A DNA stretch of 64,000 nt from Anaerolineales bacterium (GCA_030834895.1 JAUQXA010000007.1:62001-126000), one strand, 5' to 3'; counted from the first letter of the stretch, positions 6,857 through 15,911 are shown. The notes: a model not told the origin generated them from the sequence alone. Numbers and translations: made by a program.

Positions 6857-8983
6857 ATGAATACCAAACAACTCGAACTGCGCGTCGGCAATCTGGATTG
6901 CGAACATGACGCCAATGCCATTGAGCGTGGCTTACAAGGCTTTCCCGGCATCGCCGAATTGAAGGTCTATCCCAAATCTGCCAAAGTGGCGATCACTTAT
7001 GATGCCGCCGCGACCAAACCTGAAACGCTGAAAGAGAAACTGGAAGCGCTCGGCTTTCCACCGCAAAAAGGCATGGAGATGGCTGAACAGCCCAAGCCTT
7101 GGCAAAACCCCAAGGTGCTGACCTCAGTGGCATCCGGCATATTGCTGCTGATCGGCTGGCTGATCGGTCTGGCTGGCGCACCGGTAATCCTATCGACCGT
7201 GATCTTTGTTGCCGCGATCCTGATCGGCGGATATTACTTTGGACGTGAAGCCATCGAAGAATTGATCTTCGAGCGCGAAGTAGGCATCGAACTCCTAATG
7301 ACCATCGCCGCGGTCGTTGCCGCTGCAATGGGTGAGCCGTTGGAGGGAGCCATGTTGGTCTTTCTCTATTCCATCAGCGAAGCCGCCGAAGGATATACGG
7401 AAGAAAAGACCCGGGCGGCGATCAAAGCCTTGATGAACCTCGCGCCAAAAGTGGCGTTGGTGCGACGCGAGAACGTCGAGCGTGAAATTCCTGTTGAGGA
7501 ACTCGAAGTCGGTGACATCTTCATCGTCAAGCCCGGTCAATCGATGGCAACCGACGGCGCGGTGGTGGTCGGATCGTCGAGTGTCAACCAGGCGCCCGTC
7601 ACCGGCGAGAGCGTGCCGGTCGAGAAACAGCCGGGAGATGCAGTCTTTGCTGGAAGTATCAACGGCGAAGGCGCCCTGGAGGTTCGCGCGACCAAAACCT
7701 TTGCGGATAACACCATCGCCCGTATCATCACAATGGTCGAGGAAGCACAGGAAAAGAAAGGCAAGAGCCAGCGCTTCATCGAGCGCTTCGGCAAACGTTA
7801 CAGTCCCATCGTTTTGCTCATTGGCATTCTGATTGCCATTGTGCCACCTCTGTTCTTCAGCGCGGGCTGGGTGATGTGGATCACCCGGGCGACAGTCTTC
7901 ATCGTCGCCGCCGCACCATGCGCTCTGGTTATTTCCATCCCAATCACATTAGTAGCTTCGCTTGGCACTGGTGCGCGCAATGGTGTGCTGATCAAAGGCG
8001 GAGTCTATGTGGAAGAGCTCGCCAAAGTGAAGGTTGTGGCGATGGATAAGACTGGCACCCTAACACGCGGCGAGCCGGAAGTGACAGATGTGATCCTCTT
8101 CCATCAGGACCCGGACCGCTTAACAAATTCCAAGCAGGAGTTATTAGCCGCGGCATCTGGCATTGAGCGGCGCAGTGGTCATCCCCTGGCACAAGCTATT
8201 GTTCGATATGCAGAAGCGCAGGGTGTTCAACCGGTTGAGCTGGCAGACTTCCACTCTCTCACAGGCGCTGGCGCTTCCGCTCGTTTGGATGGACGCACAG
8301 TGTATGTTGGCAGTCCCGATTTATTCCACTCGAAACTGAGCGTCTCGCTGGAGCACGCCTGGGGCGATATCAACCAACTGCAGGGTGAAGGCAAGACAGT
8401 CGTTATTGTGGGCGATGAACAGGATCCCTGGGGGCTGATTGCCATCCGCGACAACATCCGCCTGAACGCCCAGAAAGCCATTGATGCAATGCACGCTGCG
8501 GGAGTCGAAAAAGTGGTCATGTTGACCGGTGACAATGAGCGCACCGCGCAAGCAATTGCCCGTGAACTTGGAATTGACGAAGTGTATGCTGACTTAAAGC
8601 CAGAAGATAAGGCTGTCAAAGTGCGCGAACTCACCTCCCGCTATGGACATGTGGCGATGGTCGGTGATGGAGTCAACGATGCTCCAGCGCTGGCGGAAGC
8701 CACCGTCGGCGTCGCGATGGGCGCGGCGGGCACGGACGTAGCTTTGGAAACTGCCGATGTCGCGCTCATGGCCGATGATCTGGAGAAGTTGGCGTACGCG
8801 CTCAAACTTGCGAAACGCAATCAAGCTGTCGTCAACCAGAACCTGGCTCTTTCAGCGGTTGTGATTGGCGTGTTGGTCATCGGCGCAGTGGGCGGTTGGT
8901 TCACCTTGCCGATTGCAGTATTGGCTCACGAGATCAGCGAGTTCATCGTCATTGGCAGCGGATTGCGGATGTTGCGATCGTGA
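6857..8983 (+). CDS. Heavy-metal translocating P1B-type ATPase with APC core motif
   Basis: A 708-residue metal pump. The N-terminal ferredoxin-like domain (residues 1-70) has GNLDCEHD instead of the usual GMxCxxC, keeping one cysteine and replacing the other with aspartate. Six to eight membrane helices surround the actuator TGES loop, the phosphorylation site DKTGTLTRG and the hinge GDGVNDAP. The transport-site motif in the sixth helix is APC (AAAPCALVIS), not CPC or SPC, and the last helix has HEISEF, resembling the HEG[ST] pattern of the P1B-4 (Co/Zn/Cd) group. It probably exports a divalent ion such as Cd, Zn or Co. AGGAGA precedes the ATG. Position after the cadmium genes supports that reading; the exact metal is open. 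Confidence 0.88.
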   Translation: MNTKQLELRVGNLDCEHDANAIERGLQGFPGIAELKVYPKSAKVAITYDAAATKPETLKEKLEALGFPPQKGMEMAEQPKPWQNPKVLTSVASGILLLIGWLIGLAGAPVILSTVIFVAAILIGGYYFGREAIEELIFEREVGIELLMTIAAVVAAAMGEPLEGAMLVFLYSISEAAEGYTEEKTRAAIKALMNLAPKVALVRRENVEREIPVEELEVGDIFIVKPGQSMATDGAVVVGSSSVNQAPVTGESVPVEKQPGDAVFAGSINGEGALEVRATKTFADNTIARIITMVEEAQEKKGKSQRFIERFGKRYSPIVLLIGILIAIVPPLFFSAGWVMWITRATVFIVAAAPCALVISIPITLVASLGTGARNGVLIKGGVYVEELAKVKVVAMDKTGTLTRGEPEVTDVILFHQDPDRLTNSKQELLAAASGIERRSGHPLAQAIVRYAEAQGVQPVELADFHSLTGAGASARLDGRTVYVGSPDLFHSKLSVSLEHAWGDINQLQGEGKTVVIVGDEQDPWGLIAIRDNIRLNAQKAIDAMHAAGVEKVVMLTGDNERTAQAIARELGIDEVYADLKPEDKAVKVRELTSRYGHVAMVGDGVNDAPALAEATVGVAMGAAGTDVALETADVALMADDLEKLAYALKLAKRNQAVVNQNLALSAVVIGVLVIGAVGGWFTLPIAVLAHEISEFIVIGSGLRMLRS

Positions 8984-8992
8984 TACATCACG
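8979..8992. promoter_or_regulatory. 14-bp palindrome overlapping the ATPase stop
   Basis: CGTGAT-AC-ATCACG is a perfect palindrome over the stop codon, 54 bp ahead of the response-regulator-like gene. It is a possible operator for that gene; no promoter elements are obvious. Confidence 0.25.
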
Positions 8993-9045
8993 CTCATACG
9001 TCTTTTATAGCCGGTAAACAGTGATATTTGCGAAGGCAGATTGTT

Positions 9046-9735
9046 ATGGTGTTTTCAAATTCACCTCCAACTCCTCGCCATCTTCAAATCTTGATCGTCT
9101 GCCCGTATAAACTGGCGCTCGATGGGTTAAAGGTTTTGGTGGAGCAGGAGGAAGACTTGCACGTTATCAGCATGGTATCCGGCGTACAGGAAGCGATTTC
9201 CGCGTCCTCCGATTTGAAGCCAGACGTTGTCCTGGTTGGCGATGGCTGGCCCGGCTTGAGTTGCACGGCGGTCATCGAACGACTGCGGGGAGGAGGAGTT
9301 ACTGCGCCGATCCTTTTCCTCTCGTATGATGTTGAACCCGAACATGTTCAACTGGCACTGGCGGCGGGCGCAACCGGTTACCTGCCGCTGGACGCAGGTC
9401 AGGATGAGTTGCTGCGTATGATCACCAGCGTCAGCCAGGGCGAGGTCAGCTTGCACCCGGTAGTGTTAAGGGCGCTACTCATCCATCTGGAGAAAAAACC
9501 AGCCGAAGCCAGGGATCGGGCGATGGAGGAACTTACACCACGCGAACAGGATGTGCTTGCCTGCCTGGCACAGGGACTAAGTGATCGGGATATTGCGCAG
9601 TCCCTATTTATCAGTGTACGTACCGTGCAGACTCACCTCGCGCACATCTTCGATAAATTCCATACCCATTCCCGCACCGAAGTGGCATTGATCGCCGCGC
9701 GGAAAGGTTGGAGCGGACAGGAACCAAACCCCTGA
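9046..9735 (+). CDS. NarL/LuxR-type regulator with a degenerate receiver domain
   Basis: A 229-residue protein. Residues 15-135 have the receiver fold and residues 160-225 a LuxR-type helix-turn-helix (ELTPREQDVLACLAQGLSD, then SVRTVQTHLAHIFDKFHTHSR). The receiver lacks the phosphorylation apparatus. The N-terminal acidic pair is CP (ILIVCPYK), the phospho-acceptor position reads VLVGDGWPG with glycine where aspartate is expected, and the conserved lysine is lost (TGYLPLDAG). It probably works without phosphorylation. No histidine kinase is adjacent. ATG 9046 is preferred over an upstream TTG because AAGG lies about 9 bases before it. Its target is unknown; the neighbouring ATPase is the nearest candidate. 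Confidence 0.8.
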   Translation: MVFSNSPPTPRHLQILIVCPYKLALDGLKVLVEQEEDLHVISMVSGVQEAISASSDLKPDVVLVGDGWPGLSCTAVIERLRGGGVTAPILFLSYDVEPEHVQLALAAGATGYLPLDAGQDELLRMITSVSQGEVSLHPVVLRALLIHLEKKPAEARDRAMEELTPREQDVLACLAQGLSDRDIAQSLFISVRTVQTHLAHIFDKFHTHSRTEVALIAARKGWSGQEPNP

Positions 9736-9756
9736 TCGAATACCACTACTCAGTAA

Positions 9757-9816
9757 TTTTACGGATGCAGAATCGGTAGCCTACGGATTGGAAAAATCCG
9801 TAGGCTTACGTTTGCG
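9757..9816 (+). repeat. Direct repeat copy A with terminator hairpin
   Basis: This copy begins TTTTACGGATGCAGA and ends TTACGTTTGCG. A related copy is at 10526-10600, with the same two ends about 14 bp further apart. Between the ends lies a perfect 11-bp stem GCCTACGGATT / AATCCGTAGGC (9779-9789 and 9795-9805) with a 5-base loop, which can end transcription of the preceding regulator gene. Confidence 0.55.
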
Positions 9817-9847
9817 TGAAGAAATACAGGCGGATTAAACTGAAGGG

Positions 9848-10501
9848 GTGAATGAGATTCGGATTGAAAAGAAAACCATCGAAAAAGATATCGCCCACAG
9901 CAAGGTGGCTGTGCTCGGGTTGCTTGCGGACTTACACCGGGAACCGACTCAGTATGACATCATATTGCTGCGTCGCCTGGTGAAGAATATCCAACCTGAC
10001 CTGTTGTGCGCCGAAATCCACCCGGACGATTGGCAGTCCGGCGACCTGAGCGCTGTCTGGCCAGAGTATCGGGAAACGCTACTGCCGTTGGCGCGCCGGA
10101 GCGACATCATTATCGTTCCGGTCGGCGGTTCTACCAAAGGTGAAATCCAGCTACCTCGGGATGATTCGCTCGCGGGACTGCGCAGGCTTATTGTCCATTT
10201 CATCAACAGACTTCAACGCCTCATCATGCGGCTGGCCCGCCATCCAGATGATTTGAACGGAGGTGCCTTGGACACGCTCTGTGATGGGATGTGCGCCGTT
10301 GCCCTCTGGGTGAGCGGCCCTCAGGCGTGGCAGGCTTGGGACGAGGCGAACCGCGCCATCCTGAACAATATCGTGGCTGCGACTCACCGCGACCCGGAGA
10401 GGCGAGTCCTCGTAACGGTGGATTGCCGCAGAAGGCGCTGGCTGATCGACCACCTGCGCGGCATATCCGATATTGAGTTGTTTACCTATCATGCTTTATG
10501 A
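9848..10501 (+). CDS. Protein of unknown function, possibly TraB/ChaN-like
   Basis: A 217-residue soluble protein starting at GTG 9848 (GAAGGG directly before it). The segment VAVLGLLADLHREPTQYD followed by LLCAEIHPDDW is faintly like the opening of TraB/ChaN-type proteins, which read G(x)xHxxxxH and an acidic EI strand, but no confident match was recognised. A basic helical region (RRLIVHFINRLQRLIMRLARH) sits in the middle and the C-terminus has a Rossmann-like strand VLVTVDCRRRRW. The gene stands alone between two diverged direct repeats, which might mark an inserted unit. No function is assigned. Confidence 0.5.
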   Translation: MNEIRIEKKTIEKDIAHSKVAVLGLLADLHREPTQYDIILLRRLVKNIQPDLLCAEIHPDDWQSGDLSAVWPEYRETLLPLARRSDIIIVPVGGSTKGEIQLPRDDSLAGLRRLIVHFINRLQRLIMRLARHPDDLNGGALDTLCDGMCAVALWVSGPQAWQAWDEANRAILNNIVAATHRDPERRVLVTVDCRRRRWLIDHLRGISDIELFTYHAL

Positions 10502-10525
10502 AAGTCAGATGACTCATCCCCGTAT

Positions 10526-10600
10526 TTTTACGGATGCAGATTTTACGGAGAAGAAATCAGCAGGCTACCGATACGCAAATCAGTAAGGTTACGTTTGTGC
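10526..10600 (+). repeat. Direct repeat copy B
   Basis: It starts TTTTTACGGATGCAGATTTT and ends GGTTACGTTTGTG, matching the ends of copy A at 9757-9816. Here the hairpin arms have decayed (no perfect stem). The repeats bracket the unknown gene at 9848-10501. The rest of 10601-10722 has no recognisable feature apart from the ribosome site of the next gene. Confidence 0.5.
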
Positions 10601-10722
10601 CGGGGATAACAGAGCGATACACTGAGCATGTAAGTTGAAGTTGGATGTGGCCACAACCCAACGCGTAGTCCATCGAAAAAATTTCTAACCAATCATAAGG
10701 AAAAAGAAAGGAGTTCGTCACC

Positions 10723-11028
10723 ATGAAATGGTACACCGTTATTCTCGCTGCTTTGCTCGTCATCGCTCCCTTTGTACTCGGATACAGCAATTTGTCTGGG
10801 GCAGTTTGGGGCAGCATCATCCTCGGAGCCGTCACGCTGATCGCAGGCTTCATGGAAAAGTTCCGCTGGGCGGCAATCGCCGGCGTGCTGGCTTTCATCT
10901 CCCCCTGGATACTGGGCTTCAGCGGCACGAGTGTCGCTTTGTGGACCACCCTGATTCTCGCTGCGCTGATTGCCATCCCCGACGCCGTCAAGGGGTTCGG
11001 TTCCACGAACCAGGCATCTCACGCATAA
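10723..11028 (+). CDS. SPW repeat-containing small membrane protein
   Basis: A 101-residue protein with four hydrophobic helices arranged as two similar halves. The second half contains ISPWILGFSGT, the SPW signature, and the first half the matching IAPFVLGYSNL. SPW-repeat proteins are small inner-membrane proteins of unknown function. GGAG lies 8 bases before the ATG. The C-terminal tail (NQASHA) is short and cytoplasmic or exported depending on topology. No role in the metal island can be read from it. Confidence 0.82.
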   Translation: MKWYTVILAALLVIAPFVLGYSNLSGAVWGSIILGAVTLIAGFMEKFRWAAIAGVLAFISPWILGFSGTSVALWTTLILAALIAIPDAVKGFGSTNQASHA

Positions 11029-11140
11029 CGCCATCCTTCTCCTTGCCAGACTCCTGAGCGAGTCGCCTTCACCGGGCGCTGCGCCACCCCATCGTGGATA
11101 AAACGAAAATCTGAGCTGGAGAACTGGATCATCATAATGA

Positions 11141-11179
11141 GCCCGGCTGCCACCAGGAAACTGACACAGGCAGCCGGGC
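11141..11179 (+). terminator. Hairpin between the SPW and patatin genes
   Basis: GCCCGGCTGCC (11141-11151) pairs perfectly with GGCAGCCGGGC (11169-11179) across a 17-base loop, followed only by ATGTTCTT. It is a possible weak terminator or 5'-UTR hairpin of the patatin gene. Confidence 0.4.
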
Positions 11180-11217
11180 ATGTTCTTAACAAAACATCGG
11201 ACCGGATGAGGTTGAAA

Positions 11218-12093
11218 ATGAAAAAATGTTTGGCTTTTGTGCTTGGCGGCGGTGGAGCGCGTGGTGCGCTCCAGGTTGGCGCATTACGCGCCTTGATCGA
11301 GGCTGGCAGGCGGCCAGACTTGTTGGTGGGCACTTCGGTGGGCGCGATGAACGCCGCTTGTCTGGCTTTGAACGGAGTCAATCAGGCAGGTCTTGCCACA
11401 TTGGAACAAGCCTGGCAATACGCTGCTCAAAATTGCTTGTTGAAACCAAACCAATCATGGCTTACCCTGCGAGCCATGATCAACCAACCCGATGGTCATA
11501 CGATTACGAGTTTGCGCGCTTTCTTCCTGGCGTTCGGAGTGACTCCCAACCTGTGCTTCGGTGACATTCCAAACATTCGACTGGCCTTGGTGGCCGCCGA
11601 CCTCAACACAGGTTGCCCGGTTATTTATGGCACAGACCTGGATCATAAGGTGCTGGATGGTCTGCTGGCTTCCACGGCCCTGCCGCCCTGGGTTATGCCA
11701 TTGGAGAAAGATGAGAAGTACCTGATAGACGGCGGCGCGCTCAGCAACCTGCCGGTCGAGCCAGCGTTGAGGCTGGGCGCCACTGAGATCATTGCTCTGG
11801 ACCTGGCTGATCGGGCCTGCGTTCCTGAGACCGGCCGTCCATTCAACCGCTTTTTCGACAAGCTCTCCTATGCCATTTGTCAGCGTCAGTCAGAACTCGA
11901 GATCGCACTCGCCAGGTCACAGGGCGTGCCAGTCCACTACATCATGTTGCGCAGCGCTAGAGCGATACCGATTTGGGATTTCAGTGGGTATCAGGAATTG
12001 ATCGCCTGTGGTTACGAGATCGCTCTCCAAGAACTTCTCAAATCGAAGCGACCACATCATATCTGGCGACAAATGGTCGCTCAGCATGAATAA
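11218..12093 (+). CDS. Patatin-like phospholipase
   Basis: A 291-residue serine acyl hydrolase of the patatin family. It has the oxyanion loop GGGGARGALQVG near the N-terminus, the nucleophile elbow GTSVG near residue 42, and the catalytic aspartate in IDGGALSNLPV near residue 175. The family releases fatty acids from phospholipids or neutral lipids. ATG 11218 is chosen because GAGG stands six bases before it; an in-frame ATG at 11206 is also possible. It lies 32 bp ahead of the cyclopropane-fatty-acid synthase gene, so the pair may remodel membrane lipids together. Confidence 0.88.
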   Translation: MKKCLAFVLGGGGARGALQVGALRALIEAGRRPDLLVGTSVGAMNAACLALNGVNQAGLATLEQAWQYAAQNCLLKPNQSWLTLRAMINQPDGHTITSLRAFFLAFGVTPNLCFGDIPNIRLALVAADLNTGCPVIYGTDLDHKVLDGLLASTALPPWVMPLEKDEKYLIDGGALSNLPVEPALRLGATEIIALDLADRACVPETGRPFNRFFDKLSYAICQRQSELEIALARSQGVPVHYIMLRSARAIPIWDFSGYQELIACGYEIALQELLKSKRPHHIWRQMVAQHE

Positions 12094-12125
12094 ACAATTC
12101 GAAACAGTTACTTAAGGAGACAAAA

Positions 12126-13493
12126 ATGTCGCAGATTTCTCTTACAGCCACGGATCTGGTGGTCGAACGCTCCAAAGCGTTATTGGAAAATATTTTCCCA
12201 TCCCCGCGAAATTTCACGATACAGTTTTGGAATGAAGATGAGTTACCAGCCGATTCGTATTCTACTTTCACCCTGGTATTGAACCATCCCGGGGCGCTGC
12301 ATCGCATGTTTACCACACCGGTTGAACTTTCCCTCGGTGAAGCTTACATCTACGGGGATTTTGATATCAAAGGCAATCTTTACGAAGTGCTCGAAGATAT
12401 TTATGCATTGGTTAAAATGAACTTTGCGTCGGTGGATGTGTTAGCCTTGGTCAAAGAGATTCAAGGACTTCCGAAATCCGGGCCAGCACATACGATCATA
12501 CGCAGACCGGCCCACTTGCTCGGGGAATTGCACTCCCGTGAGCGAGACCGGGAAGCGATCAGGTATCACTATGACGTGGGCAATGAATTCTATTCACTGT
12601 GGCTTGATCGCCAGATGCAGTATTCCTGCGGCTACTTTCCCACCGGTTTGGAAGATATTAATGAGGCACAGGCCAGAAAAATCGAGCATATCTGTCGCAA
12701 GCTGCGCCTGAAACCTCGCGAGCGACTATTGGACATTGGCTGCGGTTGGGGCGGGCTTGCCATTGCATCTGCCCAAGCTTATGGGGTAAGAGTACAGGGT
12801 GTTACTCTCAGCAAGCCCCAGTTCGAATATGGGGTTGAACAAGCCACTCGCCAAGGATTGAGTGATCGGGTACGGATCGAGATGCGTGATTATCGCGATC
12901 TTGAAAACGAGTCGTTCGATAAGATTGTCAGCGTTGGTATGTTCGAGCACGTTGGCAGGAGCCATCTGCCGGAATATTTCTCGCAAGCCTACCGTCTGCT
13001 CAGACCCGGTGGATTGTTTCTCAACCACGGTATTTCCCGGCGCGGCCAGCCGGACGATCTAGCCCTTCTCAAAGGATTCAATAATCAGGGAAAAATCTTA
13101 TCTGCCGGACAGGGTTATCTCGAGAAAAAAGTATTGGGGCTGGGTTCCTTCTCCCAGAGTTATATTTTCCCAGACGGTGAACTGGTCCCTGTCAGTGAAG
13201 CGAATTTAATAGCTGAGGCAGCGGGGTTCGAAGTGCGCGATGTAGAGAATCTGCGCGAGCATTATGCCTTAACGCTACGCAACTGGGTTCGGCGACTGGA
13301 AGAGCGGCAAGTCGAGGCAACCCGCCTTGTAGGCGAGGCTGTCTACCGGACCTGGCGGCTATACATGAGCTTTTGCGCGCTCGGTTTCGAATCTGGTCGA
13401 ACGAACGTCAACCAGTCCCTGCTGGCGAAGCCGGTCAGCGGCAAGGTTGATATGCCTTTGAATCGCGCCGACCTTTATACATCCAATTCGTAG
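12126..13493 (+). CDS. cfa: Cyclopropane-fatty-acyl-phospholipid synthase
   Basis: A 455-residue SAM-dependent enzyme that converts double bonds of phospholipid acyl chains to cyclopropane rings. The N-terminal lipid-binding part (residues 1-130) includes GEAYIYGDFDIKG. The methyltransferase core has HYDVGNEFYSLWLD, motif I DIGCGWGGLAI and VGMFEHVG, all typical of Cfa. A long C-terminal helical tail follows. AAGGAG precedes the ATG. It closes a lipid-remodelling pair with the patatin gene. Cyclopropanation commonly protects membranes under stress, which suits a metal-resistance island, but no regulatory site links it directly. Confidence 0.92.
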   Translation: MSQISLTATDLVVERSKALLENIFPSPRNFTIQFWNEDELPADSYSTFTLVLNHPGALHRMFTTPVELSLGEAYIYGDFDIKGNLYEVLEDIYALVKMNFASVDVLALVKEIQGLPKSGPAHTIIRRPAHLLGELHSRERDREAIRYHYDVGNEFYSLWLDRQMQYSCGYFPTGLEDINEAQARKIEHICRKLRLKPRERLLDIGCGWGGLAIASAQAYGVRVQGVTLSKPQFEYGVEQATRQGLSDRVRIEMRDYRDLENESFDKIVSVGMFEHVGRSHLPEYFSQAYRLLRPGGLFLNHGISRRGQPDDLALLKGFNNQGKILSAGQGYLEKKVLGLGSFSQSYIFPDGELVPVSEANLIAEAAGFEVRDVENLREHYALTLRNWVRRLEERQVEATRLVGEAVYRTWRLYMSFCALGFESGRTNVNQSLLAKPVSGKVDMPLNRADLYTSNS

Positions 13494-13537
13494 ACAATTC
13501 GTTAAACGGTTTTGGAAAATCATAAGGAACATTTTTA

Positions 13538-13570
13538 TAAATCTGGCTGCTTGCAAAGCAGCCAGATTTA
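13538..13570. terminator. Perfect 15-bp hairpin after cfa
   Basis: The arms at 13538-13552 and 13556-13570 pair perfectly around a 3-base loop (GCA). There is no clean T-run downstream on either strand, so it is terminator-like but not canonical. Confidence 0.5.
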
Positions 13571-13703
13571 TACATGCTCGCCAATCTCAGTTTGAATAAT
13601 GGTTGCAATCAAGAATATTACGCGGACTCTGATCGTGCGGCGCACTTGTCATCGGCGCAATTGCAGGTACAATCCCCCGATAACTCACGCACAAGGATCT
13701 GAC

Positions 13704-15791
13704 ATGTCTAACTTACAAACTTTAGAGGTGCCCATCTCTGGCATGGACTGTGCCGAATGTACCCAGCACGTTCAACATGCCATCGAAAAACTGCCCGGTG
13801 TGCAATCGGTGAATGTCTTTCTCGGCACGGAAAAGGCAGTCGTAAAACTTGACCCCGCTCAGGTGGATATTCCGATCATACGCGCGGCAGTTCAAGGTGC
13901 CGGATATGACGTTCCCGCTTCAGACGCCCCCAAGCCTGCTCCTGTTTCGATGGGCGATTTCAACCGCCGATTAACGGTCATGCTGGTCGGCGTGTTCACG
14001 ATCATTATCAGCGTGGTCATCTTTGGTGAAGTCCTCGGATTGTTCGACTTCCTGAATGAACGCGTTCCCTTCCTGTTTGGTTTTGCGTTAGTGATCGCGG
14101 GCGGTTATCCTGTCTTCATGAATGTCATCCGAGCCACTCTCAAACGCCAGATCATCTCTCACACCTTGATGACGCTCGGCGTCATCGCCGCGCTGGTTGT
14201 TGGTCAATGGGTCACGGCGGCATTGGTCGTTGTGTTCATGCGCATCGGCGATTACGTGGAGAACTTCACCACCGAAAGCGCTCGCCGCGCCGTGAAGGAA
14301 TTGACTGCCCTGACTCCGCAAACCGCCCGCGTGGAACGCGACGGTATGGAAGTGGAAATCCCTGTTGGCGAAGTCAAAGTTGGTGAGACTATTGTCGTGC
14401 GCCCTGGTGAAAAGATCGCCGTGGACGGTGAAGTCGTCAGCGGGCAGGCAACCATTGACCAATCCGCCATCACAGGCGAGTCCATGCCTGTCGAAGCGGC
14501 GAACGGGACGCATGTCTACGCCGCGACGATTGCCAAACTGGGCAGTCTGCGGATCCGCGCTGAAAGAATCGGATCGGATACAACCTTTGGGCGCGTGGTC
14601 AAAATGGTGGAGGAAGCCGAAGCGCATCGCGCTGATGTACAACAACTCGCAGACAAATTCAGCGCCTGGTATCTGCCTGTAGTTGCCGTTATCGCGGCAT
14701 TAACCTTCCTGTTCACGCGCAATCCACTTTCCACCGCCGCAGTACTATTAGTCGCCTGTTCGTGTTCCTTCGCACTGGCGACGCCCGTTGCCATGCTTGC
14801 GTCAGTGGGCGCAAGCGCCAAACGCGGACTGCTCATCAAGGGCGGCAAATATCTTGAATTGCTCGCGCGTGCGGATGTATTACTCGTAGATAAGACAGGC
14901 ACACTCACCCTCGGTCAGCCGCAGGTGACAGATGTCATCCCTTTGAATGGTCTCTCACGTTCTGAGATATTATCGCTTGCTGCATCCGTCGAACGCTATT
15001 CTGAACACCCACTGGCGGAAGCAGTCCGCACCCTTGCCCACAACGAAAATATCGCTCTGGTCGAACCGCAGAATTTTGAATCCGTACCTGGACATGGAGT
15101 GCGCGCCACGATTGACTCGCGTCGTGTTGCTGTGGGGAATCGCCGCCTGATTCCTTCCGCAGAATCATTATCCCTTGCCAGCGAACTGGAAGCGCAGGGC
15201 AAAACGCTTCTCTTCATGGAAAGGGACAACGAACTTGTAGGAGTGTTTGCCGCCGCAGACACATTGCGCAGTGAAGTTCCAGCCGCATTGAAGGAAGCGC
15301 GTTCATTGGGCATCCGTCATATCGAATTACTTACTGGCGACAATGAACGGACTGCATCCACCCTTGCAGATAAACTGGGAGTTTCCTACCGTGCTAATCT
15401 ATTGCCCGAAAACAAAATTGACATCGTGAAGGAATATCAGGCAAAGGGGCATGTGGTTGTGATGGTCGGCGATGGTGTGAACGATGCGCCCGCGCTGGCT
15501 CAGGCGGATATTGGCATGGCAATGGGCGCGGCAGGCACGGACGTCGCCATCGAAGCGGCACACATCGCACTCATGCGCGAAGATTGGAATCTGGTTCCAG
15601 ATATCATGAAGATCGCGCAACGCACCATGCGGGTCGTAAAAACAAATCTCTTGTTTACGACTGCCTATAATGTCATTGGGCTGACACTTGCCGCCCTGGG
15701 TTTTCTTCCCCCTGTCCTTGCCGCCGCCGCGCAGTCCCTGCCCGATATCGGCATCATGGGAAATTCAGCGAGATTGCTGAAACAAAAATGA
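13704..15791 (+). CDS. Heavy-metal P1B-type ATPase with CSC core motif
   Basis: A 695-residue metal pump. Residues 1-70 form a heavy-metal-associated domain with intact GMDCAEC. The core has the actuator TGES loop, DKTGTLTLG and GDGVNDAP. The transport motif is CSC (ACSCSFALATP) instead of CPC, and the last helix reads AAAAQSLPDIGIMGNSARLL. CSC pumps have been placed in the poorly characterised P1B-7 group, so substrate prediction is weak; a soft metal such as Cu(I) is possible. ATG 13704 is preferred (AAGGA six bases upstream) although the frame is open to 13599. A 21-bp terminator hairpin overlaps the stop. A Met-rich exported protein and a Met-rich sensor kinase follow, which hints at copper or silver. 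Confidence 0.87.
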   Translation: MSNLQTLEVPISGMDCAECTQHVQHAIEKLPGVQSVNVFLGTEKAVVKLDPAQVDIPIIRAAVQGAGYDVPASDAPKPAPVSMGDFNRRLTVMLVGVFTIIISVVIFGEVLGLFDFLNERVPFLFGFALVIAGGYPVFMNVIRATLKRQIISHTLMTLGVIAALVVGQWVTAALVVVFMRIGDYVENFTTESARRAVKELTALTPQTARVERDGMEVEIPVGEVKVGETIVVRPGEKIAVDGEVVSGQATIDQSAITGESMPVEAANGTHVYAATIAKLGSLRIRAERIGSDTTFGRVVKMVEEAEAHRADVQQLADKFSAWYLPVVAVIAALTFLFTRNPLSTAAVLLVACSCSFALATPVAMLASVGASAKRGLLIKGGKYLELLARADVLLVDKTGTLTLGQPQVTDVIPLNGLSRSEILSLAASVERYSEHPLAEAVRTLAHNENIALVEPQNFESVPGHGVRATIDSRRVAVGNRRLIPSAESLSLASELEAQGKTLLFMERDNELVGVFAAADTLRSEVPAALKEARSLGIRHIELLTGDNERTASTLADKLGVSYRANLLPENKIDIVKEYQAKGHVVVMVGDGVNDAPALAQADIGMAMGAAGTDVAIEAAHIALMREDWNLVPDIMKIAQRTMRVVKTNLLFTTAYNVIGLTLAALGFLPPVLAAAAQSLPDIGIMGNSARLLKQK

Positions 15792-15835
15792 AGCCCAAAA
15801 AGCCTTCGGATAACTCCGAAGGCTTTTTGGGCTTC
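15790..15835 (+). terminator. Rho-independent terminator after the CSC ATPase
   Basis: A perfect 21-bp stem (15790-15810 with 15815-15835) with loop TAAC begins inside the TGA stop. The 3' arm contains a TTTTT run. It separates the ATPase transcript from the Met-rich gene. Confidence 0.85.
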
Positions 15836-15911
15836 AAATGGCGACTTGCATCCCCAAAATAACCTTTACCATATCTTTATAGTCGCTTTACACCCTCTTC
15901 AAGGGAGAATC

